NCBI RefSeq assembly: GCF_000315625.1
Contig: NW_005434622.1
Span: 405,242-469,241, forward strand
DNA length: 64,000 nt
Direction: 5' to 3'
DNA from: Guillardia theta CCMP2712
Lineage: Eukaryota > Cryptophyceae > Pyrenomonadales > Geminigeraceae
The translations under genes were made by a program, and so were the position numbers. Below are positions 22,640 through 34,534 of the stretch, one piece after another (position 1 is the first letter of the stretch; each line of letters opens with the position of its first letter). Under the pieces are notes generated by a model. That model was not told the origin of the DNA. It saw only the letters and a list, made by a program, of their open reading frames with translations, and did no database searches.

Positions 22640-25223
22640 TTATTGTGCTCCAATAATGCTGAGCACTAAGCTGGAGAACTGGAGGGAAGCTGAGCAAAGG
22701 AAGCTGAGAGAGTGAGATGGATCACCTGGGGGATAGAGAACAGGAGCGTGGCGAAGGTCGAAGTGATGGCCATGGAGAGGGCGCCGAAGGGGAAGGAGAG
22801 AGGATCGTTCAATGCCAACCTGCCCATCTCTCAGCCAGCCGAACGAGCAAATAGACTTCGTTACGCTGCCGATGCCAGCGCAAGACCTGCACCTCCTGTC
22901 GCCACCCCTCGAGCTGCAAGTCAAGTCAGCGAGTGACGGAGGGAAGCGAAGGAGCACAGGAGCACAAGCTTACCGATGGGGTCTCGCTGTCCAAACAAGT
23001 CAAGAAGTTTCGGCCCGAAGTTTGCCCCGGCGATGCCTGGCGTGACATCAACTAGAGCTGGAGATGAGCCGTCGCACCCGTAAGGCAGCAGTTGACAGTA
23101 GTGAGAGCCGTTGACGCTCCGATCATCCCGGCCTGCACGATCGCCAAGGCTGCTCGAATGTGACAACCTCCTCATCTCGCCCTCTGTCAGCAACAAACCA
23201 GCAGTTGCACGAGGAAGCAGCGCAAGCTTGATTGTGCGAGAGGGGTTGAAGGCTCTCGCAAGGCCAGCCATGAGAAAGATTCCAACGAAAGCTGCGCGAG
23301 ACAAGGTTGGTTATCTCCTTGTCTTCATGTGGGATGAGAATACCTGCTGTGAAGGATCCACCAATGATGGCTGCAGCATTCTGCACGAGGAGAACTCTTC
23401 TCTCATAAAGACCTTCACTGTCTGGTCATGACAGCGGGACAATCAAATGGATGAAACCGAAGGCGAAAGAGATAATGGCTGGTTCCAAGAAGAACATGAT
23501 GAAGTTCCTGAAACAAGTTTTACATTGAAAGTTATGAATCCGGGTCACCAGAGGCAGAGGACCACAATCCACCAGTCTTGAGGTATCTGCACGAAACTTG
23601 CTGAGTGGACCAGAACGGAGATGCGACCTACTCACTCTCCCAGTACATCCAGCAGACTCTTTCCTTTCATTGCTCCGTAGCCTAAAAACCACACTGTCGC
23701 CTGCAGCAAAACAACTTTGTAAGAGGTCGTAACAAAATTAGAACGGACGATCAACCGAGATGTAGGTGGTCAGAAGCGGATGCCAAAAGTTTGCAAACGT
23801 CGGATTGAAGTAGCGGGGAAGGCGAGACGCGAAGATGAATGAGAAGATTGTAGAGCTGTAAACAAGCGGGCACCATACAAGGGCAGCAAAAAGAACGTCA
23901 AGACACGAGCCATCAAAGAACGCAAGACGCATACATCCCGTAAAACAATTGTGACCAGGGTGCTGACTGAAAGAGGCCCAGGATTCCAGTTGCAGCTGTT
24001 CGGTGCGGAAAGGTGAATCAATCATCATGGCCGAAGCCGAACAAACTCAAACCTGTCAGGGTGAAGAAGATCTTCTCCAACTGAGGTGAAAACCAACTCT
24101 TAAACCCCGCCTGTCACACGTTGAGTTGCAAGGCGGATGGGTGAGAAGAATCCACACCCTCTTTGGGGCCTGGGGTTGTGCTTTCTGTTCCCTGTTCCCT
24201 TTTTCCTGCGACTCGAGCCTCACCTTTCCAGATGCCCCCTCATCACAAATCACTTCGCATACCTGCAGAATTGCCACCACGTTGGCGATTATGAAGTAGA
24301 GCCCTGATCCTCCTGCTCATGACGTCAACTAGTATGAAGAATCGGCCGGATCCAACCCAGCCCCAGAACCGAAAGGAACTTGGTGAAGTCTACTGCAGAG
24401 ACGTCCTTCATCGCAAGCGGTGTGACAATCAGACCTGCAAGCTGGCAGTGAGACATGCAATGGAGAGCATTCTTGTACCAGGAGCGAAAAAGGCAGGGAG
24501 GAAATTGGTAAGCAGATCCAATCCTGGCTTGAAAAAGGAGACAACCTATGCTGTTATCAGGAAACGTGGAGGAGCAATCTGGTTCATGCAAGAGGGAGGG
24601 AATAGAGAGCAACGGGGGTAGACTGTGAATGTGAAAGACAAGGAAGATATTGATCTCAAGTAGGCGAACCTTCGCTGCGTCCTTTTCTTTCATTGACATC
24701 AACCCCGCAAACGCCATGAACATTCCGACCAGGGGATGAGGAAACTTGGTGATTCCCAGGACTTGTCTCATCAGGTATTTCAATGCAAGATTGATAGTCA
24801 GAAAGGCTGCGATTGACGGGATTGTCTCCAGGCCATAGTCGATCTGCTGCACCACATCCACATCAACAACCTTGACGTTGAGGTTCTTCGGTAGGATGCG
24901 GCGCAAAGACATGGTTGGCTTTGCAGGCGTCGGAGTAGAGATGGGACGAGATGGAGGAGCTTGATGATGATCTTTAGCCTGAGTGTGGGAACCTGTCGAG
25001 ACAAAAATAGCGAGTTGAGCGCTTATACACAAACGGCCCCTCCTTTGTACAGGTGAAATGGATGGCTGGAATAGGAGGAGGACTCAAGCAAGTCAAGCTC
25101 ACCTTCCTTACTTTGTGAGTCTCCCTCTGCTGGCTCGGTTAATACGCAGGATGGCATCGCCACGAGGAGGAAGGCGAGGAGGAGGAGGAGGCGGGTTGTG
25201 GCGATGTCGCGAAGTCGAACCAT
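22640..25223 (-). CDS. PLGG1: Plastidal glycolate/glycerate translocator (LrgAB family)
   Basis: PLGG1 exchanges glycolate and glycerate across the inner plastid envelope in photorespiration. It starts at ATG 25223 with a hydrophobic signal peptide (MVRLRDIATTRLLLLLAFLL) and then a Ser/Pro/Lys-rich transit-like stretch. This fits import into a secondary plastid through the ER. The LrgA half follows (LALKYLMRQVLGI, FPHPLVGMFMAFAG). The LrgB half has FLEPAIISFAFG, LYERRVLLVQN, PLAIVQAGMIGAS, AGANFGPKLLDLFGQRDPI and FPFGALSMAITSTFATLLFS. The last exon ends FSSLVLSIIGAQ with TAA at 22640-22642. I counted about 12 exons. Most introns are 45-60 nt; the first (24993-25102) is 110 nt. All junctions checked keep the frame. 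The start is ATG 25223, not the upstream in-frame TTG. Confidence 0.92.
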
Positions 25224-25527
25224 GGCCGATCTGTCCAAAGCGGCTCAAGGTCCAAGAGGTTTGGACGCCCGGGGGTGGGGTAGTGCCTAACTTCAGGGTA
25301 GGTGGGTACGGAAATGTTTACAGAGAAGTGATCCCGAACAATGACGAAGAAGGGAGGTAGGGGTACTCAAGAAAAGAAGTGAACAAGAGGGGGTGGACAT
25401 TGAACGACAGGGGGTGGGGTAGCTCTAGTGGACGTAACAGCAAGGGATGCACAGGAGTGGGGGAGGCAATATTATTATCACAAGCGTTGTGCAGCAGTTG
25501 TATCGGAGCATGGAGGCATAGGGGCAA

Positions 25528-25609
25528 AGGAGGGAGGGAGGGAGGGAGGGAGGGAGGGAGGGAGGGGAGGGAGGGGAGGGAGGGAGGGAGGGAGGGGAGG
25601 GAGGGGAGG
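25528..25609 (+). repeat. (GGGA)n tandem repeat next to the gap
   Basis: Roughly twenty units of GGGA/GGGGA run almost up to the gap. A G-rich strand of this kind can form G-quadruplexes and is a common cause of assembly breaks. Confidence 0.9.
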
Positions 25610-25631
25610 CGTGGAGGACGTGGACCGAAGG

Positions 25632-25731
25632 NNNNNNNNNNNNNNNNNNNNNNNNNNNNNNNNNNNNNNNNNNNNNNNNNNNNNNNNNNNNNNNNNNNNN
25701 NNNNNNNNNNNNNNNNNNNNNNNNNNNNNNN
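25632..25731. other. Assembly gap, 100 N
   Basis: Exactly 100 N, the conventional size for a gap of unknown length. Confidence 0.99.
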
Positions 25732-26682
25732 AAAGGGAAGAAGAAGAGATAGGAAGACAATCAGGAGGTCAGAAGAACATTGTAAAACGAGATAGCGCAA
25801 GGTTGGAGATGACGAGCGGGGAGGGGAAGGGGTTGGGGGGTTGAAGAGAACAAGAGAATGTTGATGCGAAGGAACAAGAGGTCAAGACGAAATGAGAATG
25901 TGCAGAGGGGAGGAATAGGGAGAAAAGTGTTTGGAATATGATACTGGGGTGTGAAGAGAATCGGAGCGGAGGATTGAGTAAAGCACTGAGGGGGAGGGAA
26001 TCGAGAGAGCGAATTCTGGGGTGATCAGCATGAAGCGGACCTGAAGAGCGAATTACTTGAGGGAACAAAAGCTGCTACACAGGGATGATAGCAGGCTTCC
26101 TCAGAACACCATACGTCTTCTCCGTTCGAAAGTGTTTGCTTACTGTAGCTGAGTTGATGACTCTTGACCATAAGCTGCGTCGCTTATCACCCTATGTTTG
26201 GGCGTTAAAAGGCATTTTCCAGCATTTGTTTCATGTAATCAATTTCTAGACTTTAGTGAACATCGGAATGTTCAGATCAGACATTAGGCTGACCTTTGTA
26301 TGCGCACGAATCCAACATTTCTAATTCTTTGTATTGCTCACATTCTCTTGTGTATTCAGTAGGTGTTGATCAAATTGTTGCCAGAAGAGACAAGCTCTGT
26401 TGAAAATATGTCTAGTGATACCTCCCTCTGGATCTCTATGTTGCTACCTCATGATAGATAAACTATATTTATCTATCTAACAACAGGCATGTTTTGTGAT
26501 TCGTGCATGCGTTTTCTTCAATCGCGATGGAAACTCGTATGTCTACAACATGTTGTAAAGCGCGAGCGCCTTGATAAAATGAGATGCGGATGTACACAGA
26601 AGTGTTGAGCAGTAGAAAATAGAGAAAATCAAGGATATAAAATGTAATTCCAGAATAGTTTACATAGAAAAGCATCCAATCA

Positions 26683-27114
26683 TTACAGATGGCCAAATGT
26701 GAACTCCTTGTAACGAACATCAGAATCAGTAGGTTGAACAAAGTTCCCCCCCTCATCAATCGAAGATTTGTTCGGAATTCGGCAATGCAAATCAATTGGT
26801 TTATGGCTTCCGTTCAAGGTCAAATTGCCATTCACATCGATTGCGGAGAAATTAATTGTCATGAGTTTGTGAAACAAGACTTCTGATTTTTGAGAAGTTT
26901 TTGTAATGAAGTTGGATGCTGCATAGACCTTGTTTGCAATTCCTCGAAATCGCTCCCATTTGTGATGGGAAACTTCACTAAGTGCCGGAGTCGGCATGAA
27001 ATCTTTCCTGTGAGATGCGGAGGAAAAAGTAGCATCATCGCGCGTGTGCTTCACCACAGAACAAGAAGAATGAATCAAAAGCACATCTGGACAAGAATGT
27101 CTGCGATGTTGCAT
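26683..27114 (-). CDS. Possible gene, unknown product
   Basis: A 143-residue frame starts at ATG 27114. The part from about residue 55 onward reads as normal protein (KWERFRGIANKVYAASNFIT, NGNLTLNGSHKPIDLHC). A good 47-nt GT-AG intron could lie near 27007-27053. A coding-like stretch on the same strand upstream (27120-27450, RYLRTFIILQIKEQLFSAS) may be an earlier exon, but I could not phase the join. No domain was recognised. Confidence 0.38.
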   Translation of the reverse strand: MQHRRHSCPDVLLIHSSCSVVKHTRDDATFSSASHRKDFMPTPALSEVSHHKWERFRGIANKVYAASNFITKTSQKSEVLFHKLMTINFSAIDVNGNLTLNGSHKPIDLHCRIPNKSSIDEGGNFVQPTDSDVRYKEFTFGHL

Positions 27115-27521
27115 CTTGAATCAGAGATGTAATTTTGGTCCTGTCTTCCACAGTGGATCAAGAGAGTACGCAATCTTTCCGATTTTGGCAAGCTGAGCAG
27201 AGTCGAGGAGGCAGAGAACAGCTGCTCTTTAATTTGCAAGATGATGAACGTCCTGAGGTAGCGGCACACGGATTGCGGTTGAAAAGCAGAGGATGTGAAC
27301 GGCGGAAGGGTCGGAGGGATGTGAGGTGCTCGGGCCAATACAGGGGGTAGGTCTGGGGAAAAGGAGGGGTTGTTGAAGAGACGGTGGTCTCGACCAAAAA
27401 TTCTCAAGATCTCGTCACGGCACGTACGGATGGTCTCAAATCGACGGGGGTGGTAGCCATGATGGAAGGACCCCGCCAGGGTAAAGCAACTATGAGAATC
27501 TATTGAGTCGCTAGATAGCAA

Positions 27522-28831
27522 ATCATGGGGAGGGAGTGATCATACTCAATCGAAAGCAAGTCCCAGATGCGCCCATCGATACAACAATTAGGGGGGGTGG
27601 TAAACCCAAAAGGAAAGAGCTGTCTTCTTGAAAGGGTAAATCGAAACGATTTCTGTTCGATTATGAGCCGTTAGTTGATGTCCCAAATCAGCATCATAAA
27701 AATATAGTATATTTACATATTTATATTTGTTTTTATTTTGGTTCTTCCCCGTGACCAATAGACCAAAGGACATGAGTTTGACTCCTTTTTGCTCCTGCCG
27801 AACTTCTGAAATCATCTCGTTTGAAGGGATTTGTTTACAACATATTGTATCCTTGAAAACTTTTTTCATGTCAGCGGCCTCTATTAGTCTTGAAATCCAC
27901 CCTACCCCACTTTAGCTAGTGAGGTGATAGGGGGTAGACACATTGTGCACCCTCCTACCTTGGAACTGGGTGCAAGTTACAGATGGGAGACGGGTGGGTA
28001 GGAGAAGGGAGGGTGGGAAATAAACGTAAAAGAAGGTTCAATTGAGGGGTGGTACAGACTCCGTGACCATCCAAATGCCACTGATGGAAAGCACGTGGGC
28101 AAAAAGATAGTTTTAAAAGATTCTTTTTTGTCCTCTCTTTTTAAAACACTTGTAGATAGACTGTAAAAATAAAAGCAACACCCGGCCTCAGAAACTTTCA
28201 CTGCCCAACAGATGATCACAAAACTCCTATTCAAATGAAAGCTGTGATTGACTTGACTATTAAATATAAGTGAGGCGGACTTGAGTCATCAGAGCATGCT
28301 CTTTCACAGATCAGTGTCCGGCACTTGTCCTGTGATCCTAATTTGAATCAAATGCTCTTGCACCCCGCCTCAGCGTCCTCTGAGGGCACCGCGAAGAGCC
28401 GCGGGGATGCAGGAGAAGCAGAGGGTGTTGGGTGCGAGGGAAGGGAACGAGAGAGAGATGTGGGAAATGAAAGTAAGGAGAGATGGGAGAGATGTCTCAC
28501 GCACTCTATAGCAAAGCAAGCAGGAGAAAATTAGGCAAACCATGTCAGTCACAACGAGCCTTAGCTATCGACAGGCTTATCGAAGCGTGCAGAAATACAG
28601 CTAATGTTAAGACCCTGGTACACGGTCAGGGAGGGAGGTGATACAAGTCGACAGATTCGAGTGTATAGAAAGTTGTATTGTTGTATGTGGACTTTCCACC
28701 ATTGCATAAGTTAGTGATGTCCAAGGAAAGCAACCATCTCCGGGACAAGTGAAACTGGTTGCTGTTATGCCTGAACATTGTTGATAGTTGGCAAGGTTGG
28801 GAAGCAGATCTGCTGACCCAAGCCTGAAGCA
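27522..28831. other. Non-coding stretch
   Basis: Mostly AT-rich, with a CCTACC/GGGTGGG patch at about 27885-28020. No exon is supported. Confidence 0.45.
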
Positions 28832-30589
28832 ATGCCTCGTACATCGGTAAGTCTCGATTGTTTACCAAGAAAAATCCTATCATGATGTGATGAATTTTGC
28901 AGCCGCTAGCAGCAATTATCGCTACATCTGCCATAGCGATTTTGATTCTTGCTGCTGTTGTTTTGCACTCCACTCCAAGGAGTGCTCTGGAAGCGAAGCG
29001 ACATGAACCGACACTTCAGGCTGAGATCAACAAACTGAAGAGAAAGCTGGACAACGCTTTCTCCAAGGTCGAACATCAACATCCCCTGAAGAGTAACGTT
29101 GCACAGAAGTCGAAAGAGACTTCCCTGAGCTCTCCTGCTGTCCAGACTGCAACGAAGATGGCGTTGGATTCGAAGCGAGCTCCTGTGCACGAGGCTCCTG
29201 CGGTGCGGTCGTCTGTAAATCCACTGGCCAAAGGCCCTTCATCGGTTGGGCAGCCAGCCGTGGAGTCGAGAGGAAGGAAGTTGAACCGACCGCCTGTTCA
29301 TGTCTGCAGCCACTGCGGCCGATCCCATCTCAGTTCCTATCAAGCCCGAAACAGCAGTTGCGCGTCAAAATGCAGCTTGGCATCGACAACACCAGGTGTT
29401 GGACTGGACTGCTCAAGACCAGCAGAGCTACGACAGAGCTGTCTCTCATGCCCGCATTGCGGAGCGAGGATCTCATGTTGAGTACGAACCCCTCCGTCTT
29501 CAAAAGGGATATCTTCATGAGATCGAGAATGGGCAAGAACAGTTTGAAACACAACTTGTCGACCTGGTGAAAATGCTCGAGCCTTCATACCTGAGTGAAG
29601 CTCTCCAGTGGGCCGAGAGCTTGGACACCAGGGACAACACTATGCTTGAACCCATCGTCGGGGCTCTCGAAAGGCCGATCATTCAAGATCTGGACATGGA
29701 GGCGAGAGCACGAGTGGAACGGGCAGTAGAGGCCATAGCAAGCAAGCATGCTCTCACGCTTCCAGAGAAGGAGCAGCTGAGGGCACATCTCATGGCGCCT
29801 CTCCTGATGAGAATCAGAGCGCGAGTTCACGCACAAGTTTCCAAGTACGTCACGAGGATGGCTCGATCGATCGTGATGAAGACAACTGGGACCAACATGA
29901 CGACTGAGAATTATCTCGCCGCCATAGCGAATCACAGGGAGAAGCTGGCGGTGCCAACATTGCCGGAGAATGATGTGAGGTTTGTCAACTCCATCCATGA
30001 CCTTCAGATGGTTTACAAGAATGGAGTGATCGATAAGAAAGAATATGAAACTCAGAAGGCGAAACTTCTCAGTGACTGGCTTAAGTTCGCAGTGATCAAA
30101 GCTGGAGGGAATGCCAATGAAGTGCTGCGTTTGGTGTTTGGCGGCGATGTGCGAGGGATCACTTACTACGGCAAAAACAAGAAGAAGTCCAGCGTCGATG
30201 TGTACAAGAAAGTCCAGATGGAGAACGCCATTGCTTCCATGAAGGCGGATCGGCAATTGCGAATCTCTGATGATCTTGTGTGGCAGCTTGTGCATGGAAA
30301 GGCGCAGTGGGGTGCCGTGACTGGATGCGAGGGGAAGTGGGAAACAAGCGCGTGCAAGAGGAAATGGGACTCGATCAAGGACCTGATAAAGAAAGACTTG
30401 GACAAGCTGCCGGAAGGCGCTTGGGGAGAAACCAGAGAGGGAGATGAGGACCAGAAGTTCTCGAATGAGGGTGCAAATGCTCTCTACAAGCGGCTGGGCA
30501 ATGATGCGCGAGAGAGTATCTGGGAGGACCAACGAAACAGTCTGCCTTGGGAAACAAGTCAGCTAGCGTCGGCTCGCGAGCACAAGTAA
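28832..30589 (+). CDS. Membrane-anchored protein with a helical body, unknown function
   Basis: A five-codon first exon (28832-28846) and a 56-nt intron lead to 28903. There the sequence encodes a single N-terminal membrane helix (AAIIATSAIAILILAAVV), a short coiled coil and a Ser/Ala/Pro/Lys-rich linker. The main body is one long frame, 29300-30589 (429 codons), rich in charged helices (for example ARVERAVEAIASKHAL and VYKKVQMENAIASMKADRQL). The linker and the body lie in different frames, so an intron near 29090-29309 is needed; I could not find an ideal donor. If they are separate genes, the second starts at ATG 29300. No domain family was recognised. Confidence 0.65.
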
Positions 30590-30677
30590 AGTCCATTAGA
30601 CATGACATTCTGCCAATACCACCATTTCAACAATTTAGTGCAATAAAATTCTCGATTAGACTTGCGAACGTCAAAAG

Positions 30678-33253
30678 TTACTTCACTCCCATTCGTTCCG
30701 TGGGTCTGCCCCTTCGGCTGATACCTTGTAGTCAGCATGGGAAATGTTTTGTGACTCGTGCAAACTTACCTTGCGACTCATTCAAACTCTCTACGATCTG
30801 TGTAGGAACTTCTGATGTCGGCAATTTCTCGACAACTTTCCTCAAAAGATCTGAATTGATCTTCAGCTCAGCTTTGCTCATGATGACATCCCGTTCTTGT
30901 TTAGCCTGGAATCATCAGCAGGGTGAGGCATCAATGGCTGGAGGTGCCATGTTTCACCTTTATCTGGAGCTGTTGCCCTAAATCTTCTTTGATCTTCCGC
31001 CTCTTCTGCAGCTTTTCCTGATACTCGGCATCATTTTTTCTTCTCACGCATGACTTGCTGTCATTTTAGACCTGATAAGCCAACTGCTGCTGCTCTCCAA
31101 ACTCGTGCGCTTCTCTCTGGTACTGTTGGGCAATGCGCTTTCGCTCTTCCTCCTCAATTTGTTTCTGGACCTCCTTCTCTTTCAGCTGCCATCCAAGTCA
31201 TTATCGTCAACCTCTTTCACTTGAAATGGTCTCACTTGCGCATCGAGAGCTCGCTGAGTCTCTTGCTCGAGATTTTTTTTCTTAAGCTTTTGGGCATTTT
31301 CTCGTTCAATTTCTTTGTTCCTGGAAGGGTCCCAAGGTGAATGCAGGGATTGACAGCTGGGGGAGAAAATTTGAGATCACACCTGAATTCTTCTTGTGCT
31401 TTTTGAATTCTCATTTCAAGTTCATGATCCATTTCCGCAGCTCGATTGTTGAGCTCTCCAGCCATCCTCTCTGCTTTCTTGAGTCTCTCTTGTCGGATCT
31501 TTGTTGACATGTGTTGGTACTTCATTTGGCAAAGTAAGAGATACCTTCTCTTGCTTCATACGCTCCATCTCTTGCTTTTCACTCATCTCCTGCATTCAAG
31601 TAAATAAGACTAAAACTTCGCAGGGTTGCAGCACACCAATTGCATCTGGAATAATCTCAGGTTCTCTTGTCTTTCCCGCTCTTTGGCTTCTCGTTTCCGT
31701 TCAAGAATGACGTCTTTCTCTCGAAGCATCCTCTGTAAATAAAAAACGCGCACAGTCACCAGGTAGAAATATGACCAGCCCATCAATGGTTGAAGTGGAA
31801 CCTGATATTCAGCTGCCTTTTCCCTAATTCTTCTATCTTGCTCTTGGCGTTCCAACTCAAGTTGTCTCTTGTGCTCCTCCAACATCGCCTGCTCTTCTCT
31901 CTTTTCTTGCAAGGCTCTGATCTTCTTTTGTTCAATAGATTCCTTTAGAACTTTCTCTTCTTCCAATTTTTCCTGAAGAATTCGTTTCTGCTTCATCAAA
32001 TCGCCTTCTTTCATCTCCTGTTTCCAATCGCGGTAATTCTGCATGATGCTTTTACCCAGCTCGAAGTATTCAGCTTTTTCTTGATCTTTCTGTTGTTGTC
32101 TTGCTTGCATCTGTATAGCAGTGTGATCTGGAATAATTCCGTCGGCAAATGAACACCAACCTGCGCTTGAAGCTCTTGTCTTCTGCGTATTTTATCGAGT
32201 CGTTCCTTTTCCTTTCTTTTCTTCTCTTGTTCCATGAATTCTACGTCGTTGTACAACGTGATCATCGACCACGGGTCCGATTTCCTTGGAACTTTTTCAT
32301 CAGGACGTGCAGCAGTGGCTCAATGTCCTCACCTGGCTTTCTTGCTCAAGACCGAGTTCGTGGTGTTGGCGATGTTCTCTAGCTCGCCATTGTTATCATA
32401 TTCAATGCTGTTCTGATCGAACCCCTTTGCTGCTTTGATCTCCTGCGGCATAATGGAAGGGTTCAACATTTCTCCCTGTTGCTCCGCATGCTCCTGCTTC
32501 ATGGAGCTTTCAATTCTCTCGATGTCTTTGCGATGTGCTGTGATATGCATTTGAACATCGGAGGGACTGAGCATCATTGAAACCAACTCACCTTGTGTAT
32601 CTTCGGCGTCATTGCCTTTGACCTTCTGATGCAAGGAAGATATAATGTCACCTTGCTCAAATCGCCGCCTTAATTCATTGAGCTTGTGCTCATTCAACCT
32701 AAACAGTTCATATCAACTCTTCATTGCTTCATCGAGGAATGGAACGTACTTTCCATCGTGTAACAGGCCTTCGACTTCTCTTACAGCAAATTGGTACACG
32801 GCGCCGTCTTTATCATACTTATTCTTCATGGAAAATCAGAGGAGGTTGACAACAGTTGTTAGAGGTTGACAGATGTGGAGGCAACTGACAGAGGTGGAGG
32901 TAAGGAGACAGATTTGCACTGCAGTCACCTGTTTGTTGTACGCCTTCAACAAGTTGTTCACAAGCAGCTCCTTGAACAAGTCGTCACTCTTCTGCCGCTG
33001 CCACCAGAGTCTCTCTGGGTCAACTGAGGGGACTCACCTTGAGTCTCGTGTACTTGTGAGAGCGATCGCTTGGGGTCAACCGCTGCCCGAGGGAAGGGCT
33101 TCCTGAGCTCCGACGGCTGATGCTCTCCATCCCTTTAAACGACTTTCCGACTTGTTTGCGTTGAGCTGCTGACTGCGACGTCATACCCTGCGGGATGCCG
33201 GCTCCTCCGGCTCCGTTGCCTCTCCTTGCTGCATGGCCGATGACCGGCAGCAT
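30678..33253 (-). CDS. Long coiled-coil protein, possibly flagellar
   Basis: It starts at ATG 33253; the frame is open upstream but without an ATG. Exons read in order: a Gly/Ser-rich head, DRSHKYTRLK, SDDLFKELLVNNLLKAYNKQ, KDGAVYQFAVREVEGLLHDG, HKLNELRRRFEQGDIISSL, then a nearly continuous Lys/Glu/Arg/Gln helix (EQEKKRKEKERLDKIRRR, MQARQQQKDQEKAEYFELG, EKAERMAGELNNRAAEMDH and others). The last exon ends RRGRPTERMGVK with TAA at 30678-30680, reached through a 45-nt intron with a GTAAGT donor. The composition resembles trichohyalin/plectin-like axonemal coiled-coil proteins. The family assignment is inference only. Confidence 0.72.
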
Positions 33254-33269
33254 AGCGATAGGCCCCACT

Positions 33270-34240
33270 GGTCCCCGGCCCCTAAAAATAGCTACTAAAG
33301 TACTTTGAGTAAAGAGTACCCGGGGGGAACCTTTTACTCAACCTAACTAAACGGCGGTAAAAACTGCCGCGGCCGCTCTGTACTCGAAGTTTACTCAAAG
33401 TTAAGTTAAAACCCCACGGTCACACTGAGCCTCATCACCGTCGGACACAGCCTGGCAGACGGTCGTACGGTCCCGCCGCCAAAAGCCATGAAAGTTGATT
33501 CCGACTCTGAGTCTATGGTGCAGGACAGGACTGAGATGATGCAGCCAACTTGTAAGTTGCCGCCGGGCAATTCCTGTGGTGGCAGTATCCGACGCCGCTC
33601 CGACGCCGGCCCGCGGGCCGCGCGAAGGCATTGGCCGCGGCAAGCTCCGAGGCTCAGTTTATGACAGTGCCCGGCTGAGGTGTTTGGGGGACCGCCGGTA
33701 CAGCTCACTGAGTCAGCCGGCAGGATGAGCCTCCGACTCTCCGACCGGACTCAGGGGTTCCGTTCTCGCTCCGGCGAGCCTGTGTCACGCCGCTCAGCGA
33801 GGCTGGCTGCCGCGTACTCAGTGACTACCGGCCCCCGCGCCCGGCGCTGGCCCCCGCGGGCCGCAGGCCGGGCTTCCGCCGAGGGCTGCGGCACCGTCAG
33901 TTTCGGAGTTCTCTTCTCCGAGGCTGGCTGCCGCGTACTCAGTGACTACCGGCCCCCGCGCCCGGCGCTGCCCCCCGCGGGCCGCAGGCCGGGCTTCCGC
34001 CGAGGGCTGCGGCGGACCGTAGTAGTACGGTAGCCGCGTTGCTGCGGCTCAATTTTCCGGCCGTTCATCATCATACTTGTGCCAAAGTGGGACGGTACCG
34101 CGGGCCCCCGGGCCTACCCGGCGTTTGAGGCTCCTCGGAGTCGACTAAGAGTCTCCTCCCGCTCGGATTGTCCTCGTACTGATCTTTAACTTAACTTTGA
34201 GTAAACTTTGAGAACCGGGCGTCACCGGGACTCAGCGGGT
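33270..34240. repeat. GC-rich island in a divergent intergenic region
   Basis: Extremely G+C rich DNA between two divergent genes. Its left border carries TACTTTGAGTAAAG (about 33300), CCTTTTACTCAACC (about 33331) and GTTTACTCAAAGTTAAGTTAAA (33388-33409). Its right border carries TTTAACTTAACTTTGAGTAAAC (34184-34205), which is nearly the reverse complement of the third motif. Open frames inside are a by-product of low AT content. Confidence 0.6.
33798..34013. repeat. Direct repeat, two 95-bp copies, 121-bp period
   Basis: Copies at 33798-33892 and 33919-34013 differ by about one base (GCTGG versus GCTGC near the middle). They lie inside the GC-rich island. Confidence 0.9.
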
Positions 34241-34534
34241 GGGCCGCCGCCGCTTGACAAGTTGAGATGAGCCTGAACTGGAAATAAAATGAGGGGTGAA
34301 GCGGAGGATGAACTGCGAGAAAGCATGGCAGGAGCATAGAAGAGGAGCGCACAAGGTGCGACGTGCTACGGAAAGACTCGGCTGATGTAGACAGCAGCAT
34401 GCCATGTGATGTTCAGCTGTGCCAGTATGACACCTGGGTAAGCTTCAATGGCGGAATAGAAGTGTGAGGATCGAGCCTTGTTGTTACTACCAGCGCAGCC
34501 GCAGTCTCGAGATTAGAGAACATTCGCGATCATC

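Larger units (their letters stand above)
25224..26682. other. Repeat-rich intergenic region containing an assembly gap
   Basis: GGGTGGGGTAG words at 25255-25440, a GGGA repeat, then 100 N, then purine-rich DNA to about 26000 and AT-rich DNA to 26680. No exon is supported. Genes may be hidden by the gap. Confidence 0.5.

Noticed and set aside
25318-25844. Long frames across the GGGA repeat and gap
   Set aside because: They depend on N bases and a simple repeat and are not evidence of coding.
29585-30532. 315-codon minus-strand frame
   Set aside because: Antisense to a better plus-strand gene. Its protein is Leu/His/Ser-rich without structure, typical of a shadow.
33680-34033. 117-codon frame in the GC island
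   Set aside because: It runs through the direct duplication and its protein merely repeats with it. Same composition effect as above.
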